A stretch of DNA of 64,000 nt. It comes from Paracyclopina nana (lineage: Eukaryota > Arthropoda > Copepoda > Cyclopoida > Cyclopettidae). The stretch is taken from the NCBI GenBank assembly GCA_019096065.1, contig JAGUCH010000008.1, positions 4,283,001 to 4,347,000 of the forward strand. Reading direction: 5' to 3'. Shown here piece after piece: positions 27,470-39,877 of the stretch. Within the stretch, counting starts at the first letter, position 1; every line of letters begins with the position of its first letter. The notes beneath the pieces are model-generated. The model worked only from the letters and a program-made list of their open reading frames with translations, was not told the DNA's origin and made no database searches. The position numbers were made by a program, and so were the translations under genes.

Positions 27470-29728
27470 ATGTCTTCCAAGCTTGATTACTTGAAAAAGT
27501 ACATGAGTGGTGACACAAATGAGGATGATAAAAAGAAAAAGAAGAAGAAAAAGTCCAAAGTGAAAGACGCTGGAGGGTAAATTTCATCTTCATACTCTAA
27601 AAAACCGTTTTAAATGTCAAATTTTCCTCTGTTAGCTTTAAGATTATCGATGAAAATAGCTTCGTATCGAGAGCAGATGACAAAAATGTGAAAAAGAAGA
27701 CGAAAATCAAAGAGGAGGAGAATAATTCTGACAATGAGGAAGCATTAGCTTTGATGACAACTCAGGAAGAACTACCTCAAGTGGCTGGAATCGTGGATGA
27801 CTCCAGGTTAAAAACAAGATTCACCACTGGAAATTGGCAGGATGCATTCAAAGTCAAAGAAGAGCCTCTGAGCGATGACGAAGGGTAATTTTGAAATGCT
27901 TGCATTTTGTTGAGTCTTGCGTAATTAAGCTCTTTTTTTCAGCCAACCCGACGATTCTCGACAGAGCAGAAAAAGAGTGAATAGTGGTGCAAGCATTGAT
28001 AATTCTCCTCCAAGAAGGAGAAGGCATGACAGTCCAGACGTTTCCCCTCCTCGTAGAAAAAGGCTCAATAGCGGTAATTCTGATATTTCTCCACCTCGAA
28101 GAAGAAATGAAGAAAGCCCTGATAATTCTCCGCCTAGGAGGAAATCCAGATTTAGTAATGCCACGCCAGATAACTCGCCTCCAAGGCGAAAAAGGCATGA
28201 TTCTGACAACTCACCTCCGAGGCACAACATCAAAATCAAAGAGGAGCCAGACAGTGATGTTTCGCCGCCAAGAAAAAGAGATTATGATAGCGACAACTCC
28301 CCTCCTAGGAAAGTCAAACAAGAGCCCGAGGAGAATGACGGAGACTTGTCCCCTCCAAGAGCTGCTACAAAATTAATGGACAAAACTCTCGATGGGAAAA
28401 AAGCTGGCTTGCAGAACGCACGTGCCTTGAAAGAAGAACTTGATGATTTGAAAAGTCGTGAGAGAAAATACTTTGAAACGGTAATCCTTCTACTGCTGTC
28501 TAGATTTCTCGTTTAAGCCGATGGTTTGAAGCTTTGGCGTTGCTTTTATCCGTTGCAAACTTTTCGACTCGGCCAAGCTGCTGGCTGTTGCCTTGACAAT
28601 TTCATTGTGTAATTCTGGAATTTTGCAGCCACTCCGAGGACTGATTCATTTTTAGTTAGCATAGTAGTGGTGGTGCATGGAAGTTTTACGTTTACGAGCT
28701 TATTCTTGTGCCATTCTGCGCTGTAACTTTTGACTGACATATGCAATAGTCAACTTTAAGGCCAAGAAGCCTTTTCTTGAAGCCCTCCACCAAGTATGAG
28801 ATAACTCTTTGCAAAATTTTCAGATTAGCTAGAGATGTACTTTCAAATTTATTTCATTTGGTAAAAGCCCACTCGTTCTGTCAGTGTATGGATTTCTTGA
28901 ATAATTGATGAAATTTCTTTGTAGCTAAGCGCCGAACAATCCGGAAGATTCGCCGAAACCAAAGTTCGTGGAAGGCTTCGCGAAAAAGCCGAGGAAGAGG
29001 CAGCTAAAAAGGAGAAGAACGAGGCACTCAGAAAAGAAATGGAGGCTAAATATGCCAAATGGAATAAAGGGTAAGCACTTGCAAAAAAAAAAAGAAGGCA
29101 TAAAAGGCTTTCGCTAAAAGAGCATTATTTTCTTTTGTGCAGGGTCAAACAGCTGGAAGAGGCAAAGTCTCGAATTGTAAGCGACCTTCATGAGATGGAC
29201 AAGCCCCTGGCTCGAAGTAAGGACGACGAAGATCTCGATGCTCATCTGAAGGCTGTGGAGCGTGAGGAGGACCCGATGCTTCAGTATATGCGGTCGAAGC
29301 AGAAGAAAGCGGCCGCTGCTCAAGGACTTCCGCGTAAGTTTCTCAATTGAAAATGATTTCGCTCATCCATCAATTAATGAACTCTGCTTGAGCAAGCAGC
29401 AACTGTTCTCTCTTGGGAGCTAGCATGACAAGGAAAACTGATATTTTGTACTTTCTATTTGCGACAGTTTTATGGCATATGAAACTGTCAAATAGATGCG
29501 AGTGCCATCGCTCTTTGCTAGGTACATATTGCAACCATAATTGATGTTTCAGAATATCCAAAGTACAAAGGCCCCCCACCACCGCCAAATAGGTTTGGCA
29601 TCGCACCAGGATATCGTTGGGACGGAGTCGACAGATCCACGGGCTTTGAAAAAAGGCTGTTCGAGTCACAAAGTAAGCGGAAAGCCATCGTGGAAGAGGC
29701 GCACATGTGGAGCACTGAGGACATGTGA
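27470..29728 (+). CDS. Bud13: BUD13 homolog, RES splicing complex subunit
   Basis: Six exons (27470-27576, 27636-27884, 27943-28480, 28925-29070, 29143-29333, 29553-29728) join to 468 aa. The protein starts [14 protein letters not shown], as expected for BUD13. Exon 3 encodes repeated [18 protein letters not shown] units typical of metazoan BUD13. The C-terminal domain has [35 protein letters not shown] and ends in [10 protein letters not shown], the family's hallmark tail. BUD13 joins Snu17/RBMX2 and Pml1/SNIP1 in the RES complex, which helps retain and splice pre-mRNA in the activated spliceosome. A Lys/Asp/Glu-rich N-terminal half carries likely nuclear localisation signals. The protein is shorter than human BUD13 (619 aa), mainly through fewer PPRR repeats. 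It is the only copy in the window and should be expressed in all cells. Confidence 0.95.
27996..28320 (+). repeat. Coding repeat (SPPRR units) in BUD13
   Basis: About nine imperfect copies of a (D/S)xSPPRR(R/K) unit, in frame within exon 3. It is a substrate-like Ser-Pro/Arg tract and is shared with BUD13 in other animals. Confidence 0.8.
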
Positions 29729-31205
29729 TCGCTTTTCATACTATGCATTGTGCATCTGCTATTGTTTATTCATACTGGATTACCATGATGTTCGAGGCCC
29801 TTATAAATGTGAGGCTCTCCTAATTAAGCGATTGAGAAAGCGTCATCTTATTGGTTAATTCTATACTATGATTGCATAATTACCTTCTACAAGGCGACTA
29901 AGTGGGGACCTGAAATTAATGATCTCTTCCGTTGATTTTGTAATTTGAGTTATTGGAGCTTCTTCGAAAAAGAGTGCTCCTTATTGGAGAGGCTCGAAAA
30001 CTGATACCATGTAATGCCGCACACTTATTTCCGTTATTCCTCTCCTTCTGTAAGTGTAAAAAGGCCTCGTGAGCTTAAAATCCCCAAAGTCTTTTGTTAT
30101 GCATAGTTCTGGCACTAAGGAGCCTTGGAGCTTTTTTATATGGATTGAAAACAGGCTCTCGATCTTTGTGTAAAAGATCCATCAAGCAACATCTTCTGTT
30201 TTCTCCATTCGCCCCATTTTTGGAGTGTGTCACAAAACTTCCGAGCAAGCCATTATTCACCGCAAGCGAAAGATCTCTTATATAGTATGCAATGCACCGG
30301 AAAAACCTCAGCTACTACAATAGCTCCTGTGAGCACATGTGCTTTTTTCTCAAGATGGATCCATAGAAAATGAAGAGGATGGCTACACTATGTTATTTTG
30401 TGACTTGCACAAAATATGAAGCAACGTACTAGTTGACGCTAAAACTTGCAGCAAAGAATTTTAGAAGCAAACTAGTTGCGCAAGCATTCACAAATATAAA
30501 ATTAGGAAGATTTGTAATTTGTATGGGGCTACGACGTAATTGAACCAAAATATGCAGCGATGAATTTAAAGAGCAATCTTGCTGCTAAAGAGTTAACAAA
30601 CTTGCAGAGGTTTTTTTCAGCTTTTTTTTCTTTCTTTTGTGAGCAGTACGCGACATTGACAGAAAATTGCGTTTCACCGCACCATTATTCACTCGCTCTT
30701 TTATGCTTTTGAGCAGCGCGCATTTTTATTGATCAAATATTCGGAATGTTTTCCTTAAGAGAACCTACTTGAAAGGTAATATATTTCTGCATTCTCTTAC
30801 GATATTTCCACAGTGATTCTTGTGAAACCACAATCAAGCAATGGAAAATCAACTCATCTCGGCGCATAAGGCAACAGACATTACTTGCCGCGTGGCTAAG
30901 TGCCATTCACGCGTTTTTAAAGGATAATCTCTTGAAGTTTCCTCCATACACGAACTCGATGCTGAGAATAGAACTTCAAAGAGACCCGTTCAGTGCTCAA
31001 AAATGTGCATGAATTGGAGGGAGGGAAGAAATCGTGTTCAATTAAGGAAATCGATTACAAAAGCAATAGGGAGAAATTCATTGTAAAGAGGAAATGAGAG
31101 AAGAAGCCCTTTTTTAGCTGGAAAAATCTGCCAGTCCCAGACTTGTTGCACCAATGTAGGTTTCTTCCAAAGAATCCGAGCCAATTTTGGAAGCTACTTG
31201 ACAAG
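29729..31205. other. Intergenic region, no gene recognised
   Basis: About 1.5 kb of AT-rich DNA between BUD13 and the four-TM gene. No exon chain, RNA gene or long repeat was recognised. Confidence 0.4.
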
Positions 31206-33462
31206 ATGCAGCTCAGAAACCGTCCTCTTTTGGTGGCCCTAATTGGCACTTTTTGGACTTTCTTCATCATATGTGTTGCTTCGATACATTTTCTTATAAT
31301 TTACGTAAGTAATTTGCTTAGCCCAACCATGGCATTAATTGTAAAAGCTTAGACAAAATAATAGGCTTTTTTTCAGGCCTCTCTGTCTATGAGAAAAAAG
31401 TTCTGGGCTGCTGAGCCAGATCAGGAAACAATTACAAGATCTTTATTTAGGTGGGCACTGGTCACAATAGACGAGTGGAAGAGGCCTGTGGAAAATTTTG
31501 CTCATCAAACTATTTGGGAAGGTACGTGGATGTAATGCTGCAGCAGCCTTGGCAAATTCCATAAAATGCTCCCTTTACTCAAAGAAAAAGCCGAGATGCT
31601 AGCGTGGAAGTTGAGTGGTTTGGGATTCGTTTACTTGATTGGATTATTGGTCAATTTGGCCCTAATCATGGGCGTCAAAATGAGGCTACCAATTTTATCC
31701 TTGCCGTGGCTGATGTGCAACCTATTAGCAATTTCCGCCTGCGTTTCTGTTTGCATTTCAACAATCATCACCACTTTCTCCACATCAGATGAAACTCTCC
31801 AGCTCAACTTTTTGTGGTGAGCAGCTAAAAATTGTTTCCAGTAGTGTATATTATTCCAGAAAAAGCAGAAATTCTCAGCCATCAACAGCAACACTCAATT
31901 TCCTTTTCCGCTCAGTTAGCCATGATAAACTGCTATAGTCGGGAGATTTTCTTTTTGCTCCTAGGCTAAAATGGCCACATTTGGAAGAAGTGGGCAAACA
32001 GTGGCTTTTATTGATGGTCGCGGCTCCACCATGTGGTCTTGTTTGCTTTCTAATCCCATCCTGGATCACGGTTTTGGCCAATTTCCTCTTTGCTACAGCC
32101 CTTCGCCAGCCTCCTCGTGAGTGATTTTAACCATTGTGAAGCAAGATATGCCTCTCTGACCCTGTCCGTTGCAGACTATAATAGAATGCTGCCTTCACTT
32201 GTTTCAGACCAAACAGGTTCAATTTGCTGGCCGGAAAACCCAAGGGAGCATTATGAGGGTCTAATGCTGCCATCCAAAGAGCTCCACGATGGATTACTCT
32301 TGCCTTTGGCCAATGAAAAAAGGTACTTATCTTGCTGCTACTTTCATCTGTATGCGATCCATGAGTACAACTTTTTCAAGCCTGTTGGCACCTTTCAAGT
32401 GAAGGAATGTCAGAAAGGCTTTAAGCCTTCCATTTATGGCAGCAGCTCTAATAGCACTTTTAGTACAAATGAACCAGGCTTTGCTGTACCAAACATTACT
32501 TGTTCTCTCATGAATGTAGCCAGGAAGGCCTGCATGTCACTGCTGCAGAAGATGCTAATGGATGCGTAGATTTTGTTACTGAGGCCCGAGGGAAACCAGA
32601 CGAGCGAATCAGGGTCAGTATATTATGCATGTTACATAACAACATCGTTTTGATCATTATTTCCTCGTTCTATGATACCTTCACGGCTTTTAATGAGTAG
32701 AGCTGCACAATATTTTCGCGAGCATCCATTGTTTTTAGCATACTTGTGATAAAGCTGACATTGTTCAAGGGAAGCAAAGATTTGTGTCATTAGTTGCTCA
32801 ATGGAAGAAAGCACATTTCTATCATACTTACCTGATACGTCGAGCATTCTTTTTGCCATTACGACAAGCTTGAGTGACTTGAGACGTAAATAGCGTCTTT
32901 TGAAGAAAGCAGTTTGGCCTCGTGATAGCCAATTAATAATTTTCTTTCTTGGCAGTACGGTATATGATGCTCGTTCTGTGTGACATCTTGTGACTAGCAG
33001 ACAGTGACAATAACTTTCATTGTTTGTGTAGCATCCATTGTGGTCGTAACACACATAAGACATTGCAAAATGTGCCAGCTTTCGTTGACCATTATTTGGC
33101 TAGGCTTCATTCTTTATTTGGAGAAGACTAGCTGATACCACACTGTACCAGTATGTCTACATGCATTTGCTCCAACATAGTACTATGTACTACATTATGT
33201 ACTGTATCATTGGATTTGAATCCAATTGTCACTGCCATACCAAAGGAGCTTTGTCGGCTTTCAATGTCAAGATCTGAAGCACATGCTACGCACGAGCCTC
33301 GAATTTCGTACTTCAATATCACTTCTAAAAATTAGCTATTGCGACCCTCATATGGAGTATTTTCAGGCTTCAAAGAACTCCGTTTGTGGCCTTCAACGGC
33401 CATCTCCTGTTTTGGAAGAAAGCGAAGACAACGATGAGGAACGCCAGACTTTCTTCATTTGA
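31206..33462 (+). CDS. Unrecognised four-transmembrane protein
   Basis: Seven exons (31206-31304, 31377-31521, 31585-31816, 31965-32116, 32175-32322, 32478-32613, 33367-33462) keep phase at every junction and give 335 aa. TM1 is LLVALIGTFWTFFIICVASIH. TM2 is GFVYLIGLLVNLALIMGV. TM3 is ILSLPWLMCNLLAISACVS, and TM4 is WLLLMVAAPPCGLVCFLIPS. The loop between TM1 and TM2 is about 60 residues and has charged helix (RWALVTIDEWKRPVENFAHQ). The C-terminal 150 residues are polar and acidic (VLEESEDNDEERQTFF). The overall plan resembles tetraspan-type membrane proteins, but the CCG motif of tetraspanins is absent. I do not recognise the family. The exon at 32478-32613 is the least certain: it was picked because it is the acceptor that keeps the frame open. 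The final intron (754 bp) is unusually long for this gene. Confidence 0.6.
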
Positions 33463-33533
33463 CATAATACGACATTTATTATGGCTCTTGTAATATGCAG
33501 TACAATAATAGAGTAATGTTTTCCAAGTGCTCT

Positions 33534-35489
33534 TCAGAACAACTTGATCGTCACAAAAAGCAATGTGTTGACGACATAAATTAATTGTATCACAGAATTG
33601 TTTGTCTTCGTCGCTGCCCTCGCGGCCGAGCTCATCAATTCGCCTTTTGGATGGTTACACAAGTGTTGGGAACAAAAGCAGAGATTGACATCGATTTCAA
33701 CCTGCAAATTATTAATGGTGAGGATTATACAAATGCAACTATTATTATCAGTAATCAGCGCAGCACCTGAACTCGTCTGTCCGACTTGTCTCGCACGTTG
33801 ACGTTTTGCAGTTCGCGATCGCAGCCATAATCATGCTTGTACTTGGCCTCAGAGCAGCCCAAAAATCGGATCCCTAAGAAAAAGAAAGAGAGAAGTATTA
33901 TATCATGTTTCGAGCACTTCTTTCCTACGAGATTTTTGCCACTAGCACAACATATATGAGTGTATCCTTGAAACTTGACCTGTGTAGGCAAGCAGAATAA
34001 CTTCTAGTATATAGTATTTTCCAAGAATCCGTTCTTTTAAAGGCACATTCGACGAAAAAGACCACTAAAATGCTAGGTGCAACGGAAGTAGCATATCTGT
34101 GTGCCTCTCTGACCTGGTGGCAGAAGAACATGCTACGAAATTTACTTAATTAGCTTAGTGGTAAGGCAATCTACAGAGCTTTCTAATTGGACTTGGCAGA
34201 TGCCCCGAATTCATCGTAGCATTCGAGCAGAAGACGTAGTAGCAGCATTACAACAAATATGCAAACAGAGGTGGAAATCCATCAGGAGAAATATTAATGA
34301 TGCCGCTCGTACTAGATGTTTGATGGATCGAGGGCTGTATCTTACATATATCATTTGTGGGATCGCTATCGTCGTGGTCGTAAAAGCCAGTTGCTCCAAA
34401 GCAACTTTTCACGCCGACTGGGCAAGTTCGTATGAAGCGCTCGTCAATCACGTCTCCTTTCATCGTTTCCATCAACTCTTCGCAGGAGTGGTTGTAGATT
34501 TTCTTGCCATAGCTACCAGCCACATCGAATTCTGGATGAACTTTGGGCAAGCCACAGGCATAGCATTGCAGCTGCTTCGTATCAGTTTGTCCACTCACTA
34601 AAAAAAGATACGTATGTGTATTTTGATGAAATAGGATGAATGATTGGTTTTCCTTTTTCTACCTTAAATGGCAAAAAGTACTACTAAAGAAAATCCCACA
34701 CAGCCAAATGGTGAGATGAAAAAACTTATTTTTTAATTGACTTTGAATTGATGCCTACGTACAATAGAGCTAGGGATCGGGATTTTTGAGGCCTCGAATT
34801 TCGTGGCCGAAATTCCTTAACGAGCTTCGTTTACGTGAGAATACTAAAAATTAATTCTGCTTGAGAATTTACTGAAAAATGTACGTAGAATAGAGAATTT
34901 TCTGCATTGTGGTGGTAAAGAAGGCATATTAGCACACTTATTTTTGAAAATAGTAGCGCCTCTGACGTTAGCTTTTGAGCGATATGTGAATCTTTTGATG
35001 TCTGAGGCAGCAGAAAAGAAGAAGCGCTGGTCTATATTTACTAATTCTTTGTGTCTCTGAATATATTTAGATGCGTATTTGGTTGTCAGTTGGGAACATT
35101 GCTAAAACGTACATGTACAGCTATAGAGCATAATGAAGCCTCGCTACTAGACAGGGATTTCAGCCATCTTTAATAATTCAGGAAGATAATTGCAGAATTA
35201 AGCACACTCCATGCACTTATTCTGCATGATGATCGTATTTTAAGATAAAGTTTGGTACAGCATGTATTTCTATTAGTGATTAAGCCTTAATTGGGATCTG
35301 GACGTCTGCTTGGTTTTAATAAGCGAGGTCGTCATCGCACGAAGCAGTTGCAAGTGCTTTTTAAGCATGATTAGGAGAAAATGACGAGGCTTGAATCGAG
35401 GTTGCTGTTTTACCTGGTTGGGACTGTTGCAACAAAAGTAGGCAGAAAAAGCTGGCCCCAAACAAAAGCTGACACTTGGACGCTTGCAT
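33534..35489 (-). CDS. Secreted GPI-anchored Ly6/uPAR three-finger protein
   Basis: Four exons: 35489-35414, 34597-34346, 33873-33767 and 33701-33534. They sum to 603 nt (200 aa) with phase kept throughout. Exon 1 encodes a signal peptide (MQASKCQLLFGASFFCLLLL). The mature domain has ten cysteines in Ly6 order: CYAC, HSC, TCPVGVKSC, GCSEAKYKHDYGC, then LCFCSQHLCN, the diagnostic closing C-x-C-x5-CN motif. After it come small residues (SSAARAA) and a hydrophobic tail (VIQLIYVVNTLLFVTIKLF), as expected for GPI attachment. Such proteins act at the cell surface, for example on ion channels, septate junctions or receptors; the specific role is unknown. The donor of exon 3 (CAG|GTGCTG) is weak. The first and last exons are very short or hidden in other frames. 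Confidence 0.82.
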
Positions 35490-36052
35490 TCTGCCGAAGA
35501 CTGGTGGTGTTTTCTTTTCAACCTGTAAGGAAAGACGGGACCAGTTTCATAAATAAGTTAAAATTCTTTTGCCTTGTGCAGTTGCCTGGATTGTTGCTTA
35601 GCAACTCACTTGTTTTGGAGTTCGGTCCAAGCTTAGGGAAACGTAAAAATGAAGCTATCGGATTCTGAAGATATTGGATTTCATTCATCGTTCTGCTAAT
35701 TACAGTTATAACCGTGCAATCGTTCACAATTTCGTTTTTGGAGCTTCAACAAACATAAGAGATCTCACTAATTCCAGATTTTTCATTATCACTCGATCCG
35801 AGGTATATGTGCGTAATATTCTACACTTGCCCAATCTGTTAAGAGGGATTACTGAAATCTGTCTTCATTACTCTTCATATATTTCCAGCATAATTTTGAT
35901 GCGTGAGTCTCTTTGTCGACTCTCATATGATTTTCCTTGGATCCCAAAATGGCCAAAATTGAGAACGATTTTATTAAGAAGGAATTTCGATTTGCGAGGC
36001 CGAAATATTCTAAGAAATTGGGCACTTAATGTATCCAATCTTTAGACAAATT
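35490..36052. other. Intergenic region upstream of the Ly6 gene
   Basis: Probable promoter region of the Ly6 gene. No TATA box or other gene was recognised. Confidence 0.35.
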
Positions 36053-36438
36053 TAGCTTGTTCTCATAAACATTTCTATAAGGTAAGCAAGGTACTTTGCG
36101 CGCTTATATCTCAGCATCTACTCGTCTGATTGGAACCAAATTTGGTGGAATTCATAAGGACGTATTGAAGAATCTTCATGCCAATTTTCATCCGGATTGG
36201 AGGACGCTAAGGCCGCCTTACTGAAAGTGAGGCAAATCAGTTAAGCAAAGGAGAAAAATCAGCCACCTCCTTTGAGACCTCCGATCCGGATGAAAATTGG
36301 TATGAAGATTCTTCAATACGCTCTTATGAATCCCTCCAAATTTGGTTCCAATCGGCTCAATACTTACTGAGTTATGAGCTTCCAAAGTGCCTTGCTTTGC
36401 TTACCGCCTGCCTTACTGAGTTTTATGAGAACAAGCTA
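36053..36438. mobile_element. MITE with about 150-bp inverted repeats and TA flanks
   Basis: The ends are TAGCTTGTTCTCATAAA and TTTATGAGAACAAGCTA. The arms stay complementary over about 150 bp, including CCAATTTTCATCCGGAT / ATCCGGATGAAAATTGG and GGAACCAAATTTGG / CCAAATTTGGTTCC. TA on both sides fits a Tc1/mariner-type target site. It has no coding capacity. Confidence 0.8.
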
Positions 36439-39400
36439 AAAAGTAAGCTCCTTCAAAAAAGCTTGCTTTATTAAGGGTTTTTTAAGACTCTTTGCAGTGT
36501 GTAATTTTTTTACAAATAGTCTTCGCTGCTCAAGTCGTTACATCACTTGATTATTTACTTGCACAATATCATGCTCCCCAGAAGCTTTTTATTCCCCTTT
36601 GTGCCAAGCCCTTGGGATAATTAAGTGACTACTCTGCACAAACTGTGAAGGACCAAACCTTTGCACAGTTATCATTCATTTCAATAAATAAAGTAGAAGT
36701 TAAGCAAAAAAGAATCAAATAAAAATGCTTAAGATAGATTATTTTGCTGGCTTTATGGTAAAGCCTAGAAAAATGCATTGATTTGCTTACACAGATGAAA
36801 CAGCACGTCGCCTTCTCTCAAAAATTATTTGTATATTCATGGATTGGCTTCACAAAAGTAAGAAAAAAGCAGGACGCTGGCATGCAATCGTGCCACCTAC
36901 CTATAATAATAATAATATTGGTTGTGCCTTCTTCCCCTCACAATATAAATTGCCCTCTTCTCCTTCGACCAAATCTTACCTTGTTTTTGTGATTGTACAC
37001 AACACCACAGGACTGCTCTTATACTGAGAGACTACATAACTAAAAAGCATTTTTTATTCAATCTAAAAACGAAAAGCTCTATTTAAGTCACTCTCACGAG
37101 AGATTAGAGCACTGTCGACTGAAAACTTGAGATATCTCACGAGACTTTCTGCCCAATTTAACCTTCCACTTATTTCTTTGTGTTTCCAAGAACCGGACTT
37201 ACAAGGATGCAGAATTTAATTTGGGCTCGTACCTGATGGAAGCTGAATGGAAGGAGGAATTTGGCAAATGCTGATTTCATAGCAATTATGTGAGCAATTG
37301 TAAAGGCCCTCCTCTGATTATTCTTGCCTCCACGATCCAATGAAGTCTGTAGAGAGACTGAAGCAAGCCTCATTCTTCAAGGCTTTCTCTCTCTCTGCGA
37401 CTCCAAGTCTGGATAATGATCCCTCGACTTTGCTGAGGGCTTTTAAATTCGAATCTTTACGCGTGCAACCCCAGGCTAAGCGCACCATAATTTTGAGCAC
37501 TTTAGAAGCCAAAAAGTACATCAACCTTCTAACTTACAAAACATACATGAAATAGAAATTAATGAAAGAAGCCATCCTCGAGGGGAATTCAAATTGATAC
37601 AAAAAATGTTGAATAGAACTGGTGCGGGCGCACGAGGTCAACCAAGAGGCATGAAATATTTTGATGAATAATTCCGAGGCCATACATACGCATGCACATT
37701 AAAGAACATATCATGAAAATTCAGGATAGCAGAAAAAAATGCCATAAGGTCAAGGCATAAATATTTTAGGGGTCGACGAGGATTGAAGGAGTAGCTAAGT
37801 AACCCAGGTGCTTAGTTGAGCTGTCACGGATTTTTTTCTAGTACTGGATCCAATTGGAAATGAAATGACAAATTTTCACTTGAACGAAAAAAAATATCAT
37901 GACAGAAAAGCACACCAGTATTTTGACTCACCAATTGCGCTACTTCTTTACTCAACTCCTTTATGTTGGAGTTGTTACTTGCAACATTGCGTCTCAACTC
38001 GTACACGTTCAGCTCGAGACCGAGCGGCGTTTCCTTAGGCAAATTGACAAATCAAGCTCGTGTTTGAATCAACTTTTTTCTGCACCATTAGCCGTCGTAA
38101 CAAGGTTTGAAGAAATCTGAATCCAATATTTGACGATGATCAGAATGATCCCACTTTTGACTTACAATCTGATAAATTGGATGTAATGTTTACTTTTCAT
38201 TTGTATTTTGATTTTTATCTGGGTTTATTCCGATATTTAGCATCAGCTGAAATAAAGTCAAGACTCAAGAGTACGGACTCCTTTGCAAAGGATTGGTGTT
38301 CGCCTCCATTGTTTTGGTGTTTGTTACACATTGTTAGGAGCTTGTGCCTTGTGGAAAACTCGAATAGTTTTAAGGTAAGCAGTTTTTTACATTTGAGCCC
38401 TGCATGCGTTTAGGCCTTCAAAATTCAAACGAATCACTCACGATACAGTTGGACTAGCGATGAGAATCCTCTTTGCCTCTAAATTGTCACAAAGTTGAAT
38501 TCGAACAAGCTGGATAGTTTTTAAGAAAAAGCTTAGCAATGCTCATTTCCTTGACTCGAATTAATGTTGATTGACCTCTAACAGAAGGAGTTTCTAAAGC
38601 TTGCAGAAGGAGTTTCTAAAGCTTGCAGAAGCTCTTGCAGCATATAATCCAAGACTGGTAATAGACTGTATAGACACATTTGCTGTCATGTTCATCTATC
38701 CTATGATTTATCGGATATTGATTTAATGAGCATCTGTTTTTTCGAAAGAAAAATGAAGTACGTCTTCAAATGTGTAGCATTTTTGTGCAATATAGAACAT
38801 TGCTTCGAATTGTTCTAAGAGGGCCTCATAGGTACGAAAAATTCCCGTCAGTCATCTTTTTTCATTAAATATTAACTTTTCTCTGTTCGTAATTGGCTGG
38901 AAAATGCATCTCTCGCGAAAAAATCCTGCATACTGATTTGTGCACCAAAGCTGTGATCAAGAGTTATTTGAGTGTTTGCTAGAAAAGTACCATAGTTCAT
39001 ATATTTAACTAGCCTTAGGTGTGCTTTCAAATTGCAGAAGAGAAACTCAGGGAGTACATTGTTTCTTATTTAATCTTTTAGGCGGAAGTAATAGATCAAT
39101 CAAATGGCCATGTTTACAGCATGGTACCTACTATACTTATCTTTTTTAGCCTAGAGGCAGCCTTGTTGAATCTAAAAATGTGAATTAAACAATCCTGTTT
39201 TTATAATGGTGCTTGACATTTGAGGAAATTGAATTATTAGTCGTGTTAGTTGTTTTGTGCTAATAGGCTTTAAAAAATATAATTGAATCATCCACTGTTA
39301 AAAATCTTCCCCAATATCAGGATCTTCGAGAGGAAATGTTGCGTTCCTTAACGCAATTTTTGATAGGACTTTAGATATGACGTATTAGTTGAAGTAACTC

Positions 39401-39840
39401 TGTAGGCTGCATTAATTGAAAATTCAAAAAAACTAAGATCGAAATGCTCTAAAAAACCACCAGTGAAAGATTGCTGCTTAAATAAGGTACGAAAATGTTA
39501 ATTAACAATCGACCAGCTTTCATTAGAGAAAGGCCTGGATTTAAAGAAAAATTCCGTATCTATGCATTATTTTGGTGTCTAATTTGGAGGCGTACTCATA
39601 TTGGAATTAAAGTACCCGAAAACCTGATTATTGACAAATTGCAGAAAGTGAGAATATTAATGTGGGCTTATTCTTTGGACCAGTTGTTACAGTCCCCCTT
39701 TTTTGACAACTATTGTCTATTATGACAGGTTGCAAACATCAAGAGAACGGGTTTGTAGCTTGGTCTCAACAAATCTTCAAAACAATGAAAGTTAGTAACA
39801 ATTTACCTAATTGTACTTTACTAGATCATCCGGTCCGCTT

Positions 39841-39877
39841 CTTATTTACTGACATCGCAACCTCGTCAGTAAATAAG
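39841..39877. repeat. Short perfect hairpin
   Basis: CTTATTTACTGAC is followed after 11 bases by GTCAGTAAATAAG. The flanks (GGTCCGCTT / AAC CG) pair further with mismatches. It could be a tiny MITE remnant. Confidence 0.5.

Noticed and set aside
28721-28924. Possible extra BUD13 exon in the long intron 28481-28924
   Set aside because: The joined protein matches the family without it and phase is kept.
37824-38042. Minus-strand frame with a coiled-coil-like LRRNVASNNSNIKELSKEV
   Set aside because: It ends at a good GTGAGT donor, but no compatible exons were found on either side.
38582-38625. Direct repeats as a CRISPR-like array
   Set aside because: Only two adjacent 22-bp copies without spacers, in a eukaryotic genome. 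A simple tandem duplication.
39495-39725. 76-codon frame as a gene
   Set aside because: AT-rich, no family features, no credible splice partners.
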